64,000 nucleotides of DNA. Origin: Xiphias gladius (taxonomy: Eukaryota; Chordata; Actinopteri; Istiophoriformes; Xiphiidae). The notes beneath the pieces are model-generated. The model ran no database searches and was not told the DNA's origin. It saw only the letters and a program-made list of their open reading frames with translations. The stretch covers positions 23,465,517 through 23,529,516 of the forward strand of contig NC_053414.1 in NCBI RefSeq assembly GCF_016859285.1, read 5' to 3'. Shown one piece after another: positions 46,901 through 58,980 of this stretch (its first letter is position 1; the number at the start of each line of letters is the position of its first letter). Position numbers and translations under genes: made by a program.

Positions 46901-47750
46901 TTATATTAAATAAGCAACAATCAAAGTAAAAAAACATTTTTTGTTATTATTTGTTAAAAATGTTCCATCAAGACTGAGTGGATGTGGCTTCATCAGACAA
47001 ACTAGAGCCCCACCCGGTTTAAAGCGAAAAACACAAACGTGAAGTGAATCTCTAATGTGAAGTAAACAAAACTGTTCAAACTTTGGCCAAGCATGGTGTG
47101 TTCATATAGAACCCCATCACTCACAGTAAGAAGCAAATGGGGCCAACTGAATTAATGACATGATTTCAGGGCATTTAATCATACATGAATATGCATTCAT
47201 AAGTATCATGTTACTCTTGCAGTTCAAGAGGCAGCTAATTTTAACTACTATGCTGCAACGTAACTAGGAAGTATAGCTGTCAGATAAATGTAGGGTGTGG
47301 AAAACATTCCTCTAACTGTAGTGGAGCAAAATTATAAAGTAGCAGAAAAAAGAAAAACTCAAAATACAAATACCTCAAAATATTATATTCTATCATATAT
47401 TTTAAATACTTAAAAACAGTGCCTGAGTGAATGTTCTTAGCTACTTAGTTATTTTTATTTTGACATCCAACAAACTAACTAATGTCTCTGTGCAAAAGTA
47501 TTTTTGCATGACGCTTTTCATCTTTATTATACTTACAGTTCATTCTGACAGGTTCTCCTTTATTTCCTGTCACAGAAAAGAAACTAACAGTAGCTGTCAT
47601 AAAAAAATGCAAGAAAACAAAGTTATTTTTATGTTTAAGTCAGCAGGTTTTAGCCAAAATAAACTTCGCACTCATCAAAGACACAAGCACAAACAGAACA
47701 ATAATATTACCTGTCATTGAGTATATAATGACTTTCAGTGGTATTCTCAT
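43957..47750 (-). CDS. CD300/pIgR-like inhibitory receptor, two Ig domains
   Basis: Exons in order are 47750-47711 (leader), 46435-46109 (Ig V 1), 45957-45634 (Ig V 2), 44749-44672 (stalk), 44454-44362 (transmembrane), 44263-44205 and 44115-43957, giving 359 residues. It appears to be a type I membrane receptor of the CD300/CMRF35-like and polymeric-Ig-receptor group. Ig 1 has the expected pair (FTINCTY ... GGYQCAV) plus KYFCK. Ig 2 keeps KYLCK and TYWCG, but its B-strand cysteine is Tyr (ILYRYP). The stalk is Ser/Thr/Pro-rich. The helix is MIGYVVTCLALLVTAVTVLIL. The tail holds DYEDI, TVYAIV (ITSM type, TxYxxV) and IHYASI (ITIM type, IxYxxI), predicting SHP phosphatase docking. The ligand is unknown. 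Confidence 0.85.
44925..45510. repeat. Dispersed repeat with stepwise-dose-like motif, copies at 46.6-47.4 and 62.3-63.4 kb
   Basis: The start ggaagaagtattcagcccct...ttaagtaaaa and the end region aaagtattcaggtaaagtac recur at about 46630-47370 and 62300-63360, in each case inside an intron of an Ig-receptor gene. It resembles a common fish non-autonomous DNA element, with a shared start and end but variable interior. Confidence 0.55.
46756..46907. repeat. (TTATA)n minisatellite
   Basis: About 30 nearly perfect copies of a TTATA pentamer lie inside one of the dispersed repeats in intron 1 of the two-Ig receptor gene. It explains the artificial repeating frame here; it is not coding. Confidence 0.95.
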
Positions 47751-50139
47751 TGTCTCAGTCCAGCTTTTTCCAGTTTACTATAGTTTAAATCAGAATTGAT
47801 CAAATATTAAGCCAAATTTCTCTACAGCTATTTGTTATGACATCAGTGCACTCTACTCTGATCTTCCTGTTTTATTCTCTCAAGAACATAGCTTAGAACA
47901 TTTGCATTTCTAAATGAGGCTCTAGGTCTTTTTGTGATGAGAGAGAGGGTGAAACAGAGAGGGAAAGTGCTGACTCATTTTTAGAGTAGTTAGTCCTGTG
48001 GTGCTTCTCATAATCTCTACATCTGTTTACATGTAAAACCTAATATATATGTACCTCACAGAACAGTGTCCACGTGTTCCCAATTACCTTAATGATGATC
48101 AAAATCACATAAATCCACCCATTATGTGATGAACAAAAAGCGCAGCGCAAAGGAATATTCAAAACTTGCCTTAGTGCTCGATTAAAAACCTGCACGAACA
48201 TATAATCCTTGTATGAACTGTGTGCATATCTGTCGTGCAGTCTCATTTGAAGTCAAACAAATGACAGTGCACTGTTTTTATTATTGTAAGAACTCATTAC
48301 ATCACATGAAATACATTTTGATTTAAGCCATTCAGACCCATGCCCCTTTGTACTGGACATCGAATATGAGTCTTAGCCAATTAAAATGCACTGTTTTAAA
48401 GTTTGACCTTGTCCTGCTGACTAAGTACTTTAACTAACTACCTAACTAACTCTAATGAAGTAAATGTCAAATAAATGTCAAGTTTTGACATAAAAGTTGA
48501 CGAGATTAGCATGGCAGACAGAAAAAACAGGAAGTGGAGTATCGTTTTCACCTTTTAAAACATGAGTTTAGACATACACAGACCTCACTTCCTTGAAATG
48601 GATATAATATCAACTTACTAAATTCATCCTATTAGAAGTTAATTTTACATGTTCCTCAATGTGGAGGTTTTTTATAATTACACTTCACATCACGATGGAA
48701 ATCAAAGCTAGGGTGACATAAAAAGGTGCCTGATTAAAACATAAATGTGATGTTTTACAGTCAGTATTACATCATGTCAAGTTACATTCCATAAAAGCTG
48801 ACTTTTACAACTATAGCCTGTTTTTTTATTCTACATTTTTTACATTTTGGCAAATTGGCACCATTAAAAGTATGCCGAATTAGCTAGGATTGTAGTGTAT
48901 CCATATAAAATATGCACAGTACTTCGATGCTGAACAAAACTTCAAATTCCGGTGAATCACACTTGCAAGGAGCATTTTTAATTGTTTAATTCTTGGTGGG
49001 TTTGCTCCTACAAACCTGTGTCTGATATGGCCATTAGCTTACAGTGGCTAATGTTAGCTAATATTAGTCATGTTTGGTTGATTTGGTTGACAGTACTGAT
49101 TAAAAATTCAATATATAAAGAGTAAAAAGTAGAAAACTTTCTTGGATTATGTGCCAGGTGAGGAATTTTCATTCAAGTCAGTGGGGGCCATCTTTGAGTC
49201 CGGTATCCAGTTCCTATAATGCATCCATGAGGTGTACTCATGGAAAATGTTAGCAAGCCAGCTATGAAGACACAACACGTAAAAAGGACAACTTTAGAAT
49301 TACTGAGAATTGCATTTCTCATCCTTTGGTAGGGGTTAGCCTCCTCCCCCAGTCCACTGAACGCAGAGAGACCGAACTGATATCAACCCACCTTCTGATT
49401 CCCAGAGAGACAGCTAACAAGTCGAGCCCTCAGTGTCAAAGTTATGGGGCATTACTGGAGTTAGTAACAGTAATTTGTATAGAATAGAATACTGAAAAAT
49501 CAAATACAATTACTACAAAGCATCACTAAGTAATGCGCTACAGCCCAACTGAAGACTGACATACTGTATTATTACCTTATAAAGTTAATATGACAAACGA
49601 TCTTTTCACACATTCAGAGGACACAGTGCAACATTATTATTCATTTGGAGTCGTGTTTCTGTCTGAAATTCCCTCTCCTTTACCTCTGTTTTTAGTCTCT
49701 ACTAACACCTGATGAAATACCTGGCTCTTTAACTGCACTTTAACTCCACTAGTTTATTAAAGCCTTTCACTGAAAAGCTCCGCTGTGGCCAAAAATTATG
49801 CTATGAAAGTGGTGAGATTGACCCAAAACAGTAAAGCTGCGACAATGATGACAGATAGTGTCATTACCAAGACTGTTTGGATGGAGGGCTAAGAGTCGGC
49901 TATTCCCCAACAAAGATTTTTTTTAAAAACCATAGAACTCTGATTTGTCCCGAAAAAACTCTGTCACTGAGTAAAAGTAGCCAGACAACGGACAGAAAAC
50001 AGACTGAGAATCAGCATATCTTTGTTTACACTCAAATAAACAGCCATCCTAAGCCACATAAAGATGTATATGGAGTATATAAATCATTCTCTGAAAGATA
50101 GGTGTTTCTGAACACAATAAGTTACACAGTGTAAATAAC
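47751..50139. other. Intergenic region in the Ig-receptor cluster
   Basis: No supported exon. AT-rich sequence includes a segment at about 49150-49260 (gccatctttgagtccggtat ... ataatgcatcc) that recurs at about 51930-51985 and is thus a dispersed repeat. The promoter of the two-Ig receptor should lie just above 47750, but no clear TATA box is seen. Confidence 0.45.
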
Positions 50140-50588
50140 CTGTAGTTCTTGCTGGTCCTTGATGATCTGAGGTGACCGGCGCAGGTTTGACAGGTGCAGG
50201 AGCTGTCAAAGAAACACAGGGAGGACTTGTTCAGGGAAGAAGAATGAATACAAGGGCAGAGATAGAAAGAGAATAGCTAACTTTGACATACCTTTGTAGA
50301 CTTTGAGCTTGGTTTCTTTTTTAGGATTAACTGTGTATGCATCTATCTCACACCATTATGCCCCATCATCATTCAGGGACAGGTTATAGATGGTCACATG
50401 TAGGATTCTTTTCGTGGTGTCATCAAATAAGTAGTATTTCCCTTTTTGTGTTGTTCCTTTGCACTTATCTGTGTTTTTAATGAGATCTTTTTATCAACAC
50501 TGTAGGGATGTAATTTAGAAACTGGCATGTGATGTGTTCAGTAATCACCAGAGAACAGCCAAATGCTGACAAGAAGCATTTTCCTCAT
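50140..50588 (-). pseudogene. Broken CD300/pIgR-like receptor
   Basis: A leader exon (50588-50549; MRKMLLVSIWLFS plus one base, same 40-nt size as its relatives) has a GT donor. The following Ig remnant spans about 50500-50292 and keeps only the second half of a V domain (GKYYLFDDTTKRILHVTIYN ... WCEIDAY). Its conserved tyrosine before WC is a stop (TAA at 50358-50356). The part with the first cysteine is missing. A proline-rich stalk exon (50202-50140; APAPVKPAPVTSDHQ) retains both splice sites. No transmembrane or tail exon was found before the next gene. It is probably a dead tandem copy. Confidence 0.75.
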
Positions 50589-51277
50589 TGTTAAATTTCC
50601 TCTTTGTTAAATTCATTTTAAGTTTCCTTTTGCGTCTTCCACTTTCTCTGCCCTTCACCAGCTCTCAGTCCATCTCACTAAGTTTAAATTCAACCACAGA
50701 CATTCATTCTTTAAAAAAAAAAAAAAAAAACACTACTGCAGCCCCATAATGAACAGGAAGTTCTGTTGATAATCATAAAGTTTTGGTAAGTTAAGTTTGA
50801 GCTCTGGGTGAGACGGTTCATATTACTGAGAACTTGATATGAGCCTCTTTCCTAATATCACAGTCTTAGTTTCTGTCTCATCTAAGAGGTGTGTGTGTGG
50901 TACTAATTGTAGGTATATGGTGGGTGTTAACATGTTTCACTTCTTCAGTATAATCAACCGCAAACAGATGGTCATGGAAAAATACAAAAATATACAGAGA
51001 CATTTTTTTTTATTGCAGTAAAATCTAAAATCTAATGGACATGATGTATAATTTTCATGAATTATTTTTATGTTATCTACCTCTGTCTCATAATATCTGT
51101 CCTGCTTGAAATAAATTAATTCAGAATTATTTAAATACAATATGTACAACAACCTATGAATTTAGTCTCAGAAATGTATGGTTGCTCCTTGCAATGGGTA
51201 TTTGCCGTTTAGCATAACACACACTCTAACAGCAGAAGAAGATGTGGCATGTCACTTCGAAGATGATCAGCAGTTAT
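50589..51277. other. Intergenic stretch in the Ig-receptor cluster
   Basis: No exon is supported. The stretch includes an 18-base A run near 50713-50730 and AT-rich sequence. The upper part may hold the promoter of the broken receptor and the lower part the 3' UTR of the next gene, which is transcribed toward it. Confidence 0.4.
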
Positions 51278-53789
51278 CTAGACATTGCAATAGACTTCGG
51301 ATTTGTCTGCTGATATTTGTGCAATCGTGGAGTATGTGACCGCTGCAGCGGGAGGTGTGACACTGCGATAGTCCTTGTGTTTGTTGAAGCTGACAGTGGA
51401 GTAAAACAGGCTGTCTGGTTGGTTCTGAGCCTCTCTGGCGTAGTCTCTGCTGGTATCTTGGGCCTGACCGGCCGACGAGCTGAAGATGCCTATGGTCCTG
51501 CCGTCCGTGTCTTCGTGCTTATTAGCTGTTGAGGAGGCAGTGGTGATATGGTGTGCGTCTTGTTTCAGGCTGGATGGTGTTGCATAGACTATGTTATCGT
51601 CCTTTCCTGTGTGGAGAGCAATGATATATTGACAAAATTTTAAATTCCTGTGAAATTAAAATTACAATTTTCACTTTGACCTTCTGAAAAACAATCAGCA
51701 CAGGAAAGTAACGTTTTACATTTACAGTTCTGAGAAACTTGCACTTTACTTGACTATTTCTATTTCATGCTATTTTATCATTCTACTCCAATATATTTAT
51801 TTAACAGCTTTAGTTACTTTGCAGAGTCAGATTATTAATAAAAAATCTAATGAACTAATGAATTATCATGTATCATAATAAATTAAGCTACGGAGCAGTA
51901 TATAACGTAATTAAAATGACCCCCTATCAAAAATAAGATCTTTGAGTCCAATGCCCAGTTCTTATAATACATCCTTGGGTGGTTGCTTGTAGTCGTTGCT
52001 AGTGTGTTTTATAAGTGGTTGCTAAGTGGTTGCTATGGCTCTCTGAGAGTTGTTAGGGCTTCATGAGATGGTTGGCAGGTACTTGTTATAGTGATGCTAG
52101 GCCATTGCTGGGGTGTTTGGTGTGGCTGTTGCAGTGATTCTGGGCGTTTTCTACCATGGGGGCTTGAAATTGCCGTCATATTCTGAAAACATTCTTAAAT
52201 GAGTCTGTTTGTTTTATACCAGAAGATGCGCCAATGTCTCTGTTCCGATGTCTGAAGAATATGAGCAGTAATATCGCCAGAGCCAGCAAAACCAATCCAA
52301 GACCTGCTCCGATATATACCAGCTTCTCTGAAAAAAAGACAACATCATGTCTCAGTGATGATGTATAACTCAGGACTGTCTCTCACACACCTACATATCT
52401 ACACACTCCCAGACATCAGCCTACGAGGATGTGATGCACTAGTATTAATTCCCTCACTTGTAATTGAATGTGGCAAGTTATCGTCAGCGTCCTGTACGCC
52501 TGCTGAAAGAAAGAAAAAAGAAATAATTAATGCATGTTAATTTTGTTTTTTGTCTTGTCTCTCAGTCACATTTTGTCTGCTGTGTTAGAGTCTAATTTCT
52601 TTCCTGTAATATATTTCTTCTGTTGCAGAAAAGACAGACAGTTTAAGACAGTGAGTGTTGTGAAATATCGATCACAATATAGTGAAAAGTAAATGAAACA
52701 AAGCTTATTCATCACTTCTTGTATGTAATGAATAATAACAATGTCAAAAACGCTATTCTTATACAGTTCTGACTCAACTCACCCTTTATAACTGTGAGGA
52801 CTACTTGATTGTATGTGTCCAAACCAACCCTTTCTATTCCACACCAGTAAGTTCCAGAGTCATCCTCTGTCAGACTAGAGATAGTCACCACAAATGTGTT
52901 TCCTTTATCTTCAATACTGTACTTCCTCTGTGAATCTTTATTCTCTCCTCTGGAAGTTATTAGGACGTCTTCATTTGTACACGCTTCCTTGCAGAAATAT
53001 TTGACGTTGGAAAATGCATTGGCGTGAGTGCATGTTATTGGGATCTCCTGTCCCACCTCTCCGGTTACTGACACAGCTCCAGTCTCCCATAATCCTGCAC
53101 GAAACACATAGACAGCAACAAATTCAGATCTTCATTGAGTTTTCAACCGGCAGTTGACCAAATTAGTTTCTGCATATTTACTGCATATTACACTCTCATA
53201 CCAACCTGATAGACTTACCTTGTTCTGTAAAGCAGTGGTTCTCAACCTTTTAAGCTATTAGTGTCCCACTGACAAAGATTCACTATGTTTATGAGTGGTT
53301 GGCAGTTTATTCTGTTTTGACTCTTTAATTTGAATATTTTAAGAGGCCTCAAGAGGTAAAGCTAGGCAGTATTTCACAAAAAAATAGGTGTTTGAGAAGT
53401 CTGAAAACATAACAAGAATATTATGTAGTACGCTTTGTATTTTTTAACCATGACAGTCGTTTTGTGGTTGGGGACAGCTGCTTTAAAGGTACACTCTCTT
53501 ACTTTTGTTACAGCTCTCAACAGCACCTACAAATCTCAGTATTTCCAGCCCACTCAAAGTGTTTTAAATGTCAACAAAGTTTAAAAAAACACAGCAAGTC
53601 AATAGGAATTACTGTGAGTCAGGAGGCAGCACTGGTCCCTCTAATAAAATCAGGAAAGTAAGTTAAGAAAAACAAGAAAAACAGTCAAAACCACAAACAT
53701 GCAAAACAGAGAGACGGAGAGACAACGTAGTAAATCTCACTAAACATACCTCCCAGAAGAGAGACCAAAATGAGGAAAGTCATCTCCAT
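51278..53789 (-). CDS. CD300/pIgR-like inhibitory receptor, one Ig domain
   Basis: Exons in order are 53789-53750 (leader MEMTFLILVSLLG), 53094-52783 (Ig V), 52502-52458 (short stalk), 52327-52220 (transmembrane) and 51606-51278 (tail), giving 277 residues. All introns before the tail are phase 1. The V domain has IPITCTH, KYFCKEAC and GTYWCGIE, the CD300/pIgR signature with an extra disulfide. The helix is LVYIGAGLGLVLLALAILLL. The long tail has two ITIM-type motifs, LFYSTV and VTYSTI, plus IVYATP and EVYCNV, so an inhibitory SHP-recruiting receptor is inferred. The ITIM count is read directly; ligand and cell type are unknown. Confidence 0.87.
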
Positions 53790-54559
53790 GCTACTCATAC
53801 TATTTTTACGTCTGTTACTTTCCTTGTTTTTTTTATTATTTCAACACTAAATGAATTACAGCTCTTGTCTCTGTCATAGGTTCCTCTTTATTATTGCACT
53901 TCCTATGTTTAGGCAGCTTCCTCTGTCTACACTCCTCACCAAACCCACGCAGAACATTATAGAAGCATCAGAAAATCCCTCCCATCTCCCGCCGGACCCA
54001 TAGTGAATGTTTAAGAGGTAATAGTCCAGTAAACAAGTACCACGTAAACACCCTCAGATATGATCACCTGGTTTATTTATGGTGAAATTTATCATAAAGC
54101 TACATGACACACTACTCGTCTGGGTGGAGTTTGTCAGCTGACAAGTTGAGATTCCTGCTCAGACTGGGGTCTCTCTTTTCAGTTTTTCCTTTTCTTTGGG
54201 CCATGAAAAATGGCACATTTTCATCTAGAAATAACAAAACACAGCAAAAATGTACATTGTAAATACTTGACTTGCTAAAGATCCTGAGTTGTTAACTTTT
54301 GAATTGGTCAACTTTTCTTTCATCCACGCACAGTAAAGTATAATTCTGGTTTATTGAAACCTTGATCTCATTGATGCAGTTTTGGCCACCATTCCTATCA
54401 TTGATAACACTCTAATACTTTACTCAACAAGATAAATCAGCAAGTAGAAATCTATATTGACTGATGGAAACGATGGCCAAAACTTCAAAAATAAGACCCA
54501 AGTAGTAAATAAACGTAAATTATAGTCAAACAGTTAATCTGCTATTCAACTCCCAGATG
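53790..54559. other. Spacer between two Ig-receptor genes
   Basis: No exon is supported. The interval should contain the promoter of the one-Ig receptor (near 53800-54000) and the 3' UTR of the next receptor (below 54560). AT-rich, with no repeat recognised. Confidence 0.4.
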
Positions 54560-56094
54560 TCATTTTTTAGGACTGCTTTTTCCACGAAGGCTGTAATAGA
54601 CGTGCTCCTCCAGCCGGCTGAGATCCAGATGATGGTACTGGCAGAAGTGCCCTGGTACATCCACATCAACATATTCACCGGGGCCGAGATTGACAGCGGA
54701 CTCCTGCTGCTTTGATGTGAAGTGGGTGCAGAGATCAGGGGGTGGCATTGGTACAGCTGAAAGATCAGCACCGTCTGGAGCCGAAGAGGTGCAGTGGAGT
54801 TCTGGCCCAGTTCCCACACCAGTCATTATTGTCTCATAGTCACATGATGTCTGTGGAGTGAACACAAACCTGCTGAAAGTGAACTGCTTCTTGCATGAGA
54901 TCAAATTACTCTCTTTATGAAATTTTGTTAGTATTTACTGTATTTACTGTGGTATTTTTAGTAGGCAGACAAAACTAAAAATGCTTTCACACATGCACCG
55001 GACATTAAACAGACTTTACCCTGCCAGCTCCCTATTACAAAGTCTGCGTAATGTCCGATTGAGCCGAGGTGTGAATAGAGCAAGTCATTGTCTGGAGAAT
55101 TTACAGCGAGTGGGTGGGAATGTTGATGACGTTTCTATCATGCGACTGGCGCGAAACCGGAAGAATACAAACATCTGAGGGTGAAGAAGAAGGATAATTT
55201 ACACAAAGACACCGTCAAAATTGTCGAGCTGGAGAGACAAGTTTCAGGAACCTCTGTTGATAAGGGCCAACACCAAAATCCTCAGACAAATACAAGGAAT
55301 AGCAAGAGATTTGGTTGTTTATGATGTGAACATAACACTGCGATTTCCGCAGCGTACCTTTTGGGTCATGTCCTGCCTCCTGCATGCTCTACCCTGGCGC
55401 CACCGATTGCCTAAACTGACACGGAGGATCTGCTGTTGTGTGCTATGTCTGTGAAAGGGCAACTCCAGACAATGTCATCGACATCGAAGCTAGCAGCTTA
55501 GTGCTTTGAGCTAAATGCTAACATCAAAATGCTAACATGCTCACAATGACAAACATAACATTTTGATGTTAAATATGTACAATCTTTTCTACTTTCGCCA
55601 TCTTAGTTTAGCGTGTTGACATGTTAACGAGCTAATCATCAGTAAACACAAAGTACAGCTCAAGATGATGGGAATATCATTAGTTTTACAGGTATTTGGT
55701 CATAAAACCAAAGCAGTGGACAAATTGAACTTTTGACCTGATAATTTTGGTGAAAACTCCAAGTATCACCAAAGTTATAACAATTCATCCTGAGAGGCAA
55801 ATGAATGGGTGTACCAGATTTAATGGTAATCCATCCAATAGTGGTGGACTGATCGAAGGACATTGCCATCACTAGAGCCACGCTGCTAGCATGGCTAAAA
55901 AAAGTCTCTGTCACGCACAAACCTCCCTATCCTGGCGTGGGCCTGATCTTTGGTGTTTAACAGCCCGCAGAAGACAAAGTGTAAACAGACACACAAACAC
56001 CATCGCTGCCACACACATCACTGCAGTCAGGAACAGCGGCATGTTGAGCTCTGCAGGAAAGAACGACAAGTGAAGTTTACTTGGCAGAGGACTC

Positions 56095-56177
<83 letters not shown>

Positions 56178-57197
56178 AAATTGTTGCTTGTTTTAAAAAG
56201 GCACCAAAAAGATAATAAGTTTACAAAAACTACATCTCTAGTTGTAATAACCTGTAACAACCCCTAAAAAGTATCATTTTCATAGAAATAGAAAGTTCAG
56301 AAAATAGGAACATGTAGAGTAGTGAGAAAAGTAACTGGAGTTAGTTCTCATTTACAGTATGAATGGCCGTTTCACAATCAACAGGTGGACATATAAGGAC
56401 AGAATGTCAAAAATAAAAAATGTTGGTTGTCAGAGCAGCTAGACTTTAAATCAGTTCTGTTACTTGACTTAACAGCTTTCCACAGATAGCCAGGTAAAAC
56501 TATACAGTATCTGTCTTGTCACATTGCCTATTTCATAAAGTAACTACTAACCACTAACCAAAGACCAGATTTTATTATATGTATCTGAAAGAAATATGCA
56601 TAACTGAGGACCATGTGTAACCAGTTAACATAGTGATCTTTTGCTGTGACATGACATACTGTACCTCGAGACACATTCAGTTGTATGACACCGATATGAT
56701 CAGGGAGTGAGCTGATGTCCACCCCACACCAGTATGTCCCGCGGTCCTCTGGGACGAGTTTGGTCACCTTGATGATGAAGAAGGCTCCAGTGGTGTTGTC
56801 GTACAGAGAGAAACGTCCATTTGTCTCCCACTGGTTGTGTTTGTTTGTCCATATCAGGTGTTTATCGCTGAGGTCAACACAGCAGAGGTACTTAGCATTA
56901 CTCTGCCAGCGTTTTGGATATTCACATCTGAAGTACACCGTCTGACCCTCCACACCGGTCACAGCTGTGGGTTTGGCACTGATCACAGCTGTCAGAATAA
57001 ACTGTGTGAGTTGCATCATTATTTTTGTTTCAATAATCAGTTTAACTCAACTTGAGTCTGTCACAGCATCTTAAAAAGTCTAAATCCATATGGTACAGCT
57101 CACCTTGGGTTTGCAGTACAGTGATGATGACAGTTACAGTTGTTCTCCATGAGATCCAGGTTGCTCCCATCACTCCCAATTTACCTTCAGTCCACAT
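54560..57197 (-). CDS. CD300/pIgR-like receptor with YxxI/V/L tail motifs
   Basis: Exons in order are 57197-57104 (leader with TVTVIITVL core), 56988-56665 (Ig V), 56050-55923 (transmembrane) and 54850-54560 (tail), giving 278 residues. The V domain has VYFRCEY, KYLCCVD and GTYWCGVD. No separate stalk exon is present. The helix is LFLTAVMCVAAMVFVCLFTL. The tail holds DYETI, EYVDV and VYYSL. None has a classical ITIM -2 residue at the right spacing (Cys, Gly and His occupy it), so signalling type is open. The start at 57197 is the first ATG; one nine codons later is possible. A (CA)n array lies about 48 bases before the transmembrane exon acceptor. Confidence 0.82.
55490..55900. repeat. Dispersed repeat, partner of 36.3-36.7 kb
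   Basis: Shares gctttgagctaaatgctaac near its start and ttcatcctgagagg toward its end with the copy in dnm2. It lies in the last intron of the receptor gene around it. It ends with gctagcatggct, also found inverted in the duplicated dnm2 intron. Confidence 0.65.
56098..56174. repeat. (CA)n microsatellite in Ig-receptor intron
   Basis: About 38 CA units ((UG)n in transcript sense) end about 48 bases before the transmembrane exon acceptor at 56050 of the receptor gene. Confidence 0.92.
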
Positions 57198-57829
57198 GGT
57201 CAGATTCTCCCACAGCTGCACGAAGAGGCAGAAACCTGGTCCAAAGATTCTATCTGTGTGATCAGGTCTGCTGCTATCATGTCTCTGTGTTTAAACCTCT
57301 TCCTCTTTCATGAAGAAACCTGTCCACACATGACACTCAACCTGTGAAAGTGAATTGCGGCGACTTGTGTGACTCAAAACTGATCTCTGGGTGTCTTCAT
57401 AGACTATTTTCTACACAAAAACACCCAGACTTGGTTCAGTCTGCTGCATCCTTCAAAGCCATCCCATCTTCCTCTGTAATTAAACCATGTTATCACAAAC
57501 TGCACTTGTAGTATTTGGTACCACTTCCTACTATGTAGATGTGAGAAGTATCAACACCAGCCAAAGGGTTTTTTCACAATGTGCCACCCAATTACTGACC
57601 TGCAATTTATAAATAAATGATTAATTAACAATTAAAGCTATAGCAATCAATATTTTTCTACTGACGCTGGACCAAATGACTTTGTATCATGTGAATGGTT
57701 TCACTTGTGGTGACGGATCACCACACTATGCAGTTAGTAGCTCTATGGACCTTTTTAGCATCCCACTGGTTTGTTTTATAGCCTGCAACTTCACTGTAAT
57801 GAAATATTCTCACCACTCTCATTAGAGCT

Positions 57830-58110
57830 GATGCTAGCCACAGCAGGAAACTCTTTCAGTTTTCTTTAATAAACTAACTGTATGCTAACTGCCCAGCAGT
57901 AGCAGTCTCTAACTAGTGAACACAGTGGAGCATTTAGGTGATAAAGAGCAAGATATTTTTCTAAGGAGTTGGTGGAGACAAAAACAAAGCTAAAAGACAG
58001 CAAATAAGCCAGGTTGCCAGAAACAAGACTCCAAATCAATGTTAAAGCTGCTCACTGTTTGCTGCATGTGGAGATAGGCAGCTCTAGGCTAACACATTCG
58101 CCATACAGCT
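57830..58110 (+). repeat. Interspersed repeat, partner of 3.5-3.8 kb
   Basis: Carries gtgaacacagtggagcattt and an aggagttggtggagac segment in the same order as the copy at about 3731-3795. Class not assigned. Confidence 0.55.
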
Positions 58111-58936
58111 TGCTCGGCAGCCCTCAAGTTGCCAAAAACTAAATAAATATTTAAATGAATAAACAAACAACACTTGCCCTGTACATGTTTTATACATTTA
58201 TAAAGTATGCTTCATTAAAAAGGGTTGCCTGTCATTGTCTGTATTTTAACATGCATTTTTAACAAGATCTGATCTGTGTAACAACAACAGGCCGTAATAC
58301 TTGTTTAACATTCCAGTGACAAGCACATCAAGAGTGATATCAAGGTTGTTTAAAAATGAAATGTGAAAGATGGGTTCAGGACTGGCGCCACAACACATAT
58401 TAATTTGTTGTGAAAGACCGAAAGAAATTTGAATTTGAATCTTTCTTTTTTCTTTCACTGTCTGCCCCTTCTCTGTTTAAACCTTGCATCACGGCTTGTA
58501 TGCATTCATAGATTTCCGATTTTTATAACATGAAAATTCAAGAAGTGTCTTTTGTTACACTGTCAAAGCAAGTAATCCCTAGACACCCTTTCTCTGCACT
58601 TCATTATGAATTAGGTATCAATGTGGAATTGTCCCATATTAAACAGGAGACAATATGTTTCACAGTTTTACAGTAATGTACAGGAAATCCTTATTTGGTG
58701 GGTTATATCAGTGTGCAGTACTGTCTGCCACGGTATCTTCATTTATATGACCACTAGGAGTCACCAAAGCCTGAACCTATAACTTATACATATCAGCCCA
58801 AAAATGCAGATGTGTATTTCAAAGCGCCGACACGTCTTATAACCGCCACTGACTGAAGGCCACTTCTCCTTACTTACATGCTCTCATTAACTGTAAACAC
58901 ACATAAAAATATGTAAATGCATCCTCACAGACAAAT

Positions 58937-58980
58937 ACACACACACACACACACACACACACGTGTGTGTGTGTGTGTGT
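58937..58980. repeat. (CA)n-(TG)n inverted dinucleotide array
   Basis: About 28 bases of CA repeat turn at acgtgt into about 16 bases of TG repeat, giving a self-complementary, alternating purine-pyrimidine tract. Confidence 0.92.

Noticed and set aside
46731-46913. Long repeating Tyr/Ile reading frame on the plus strand
   Set aside because: It is entirely the TTATA pentamer array, whose period leaves the frame open; no exon signals.
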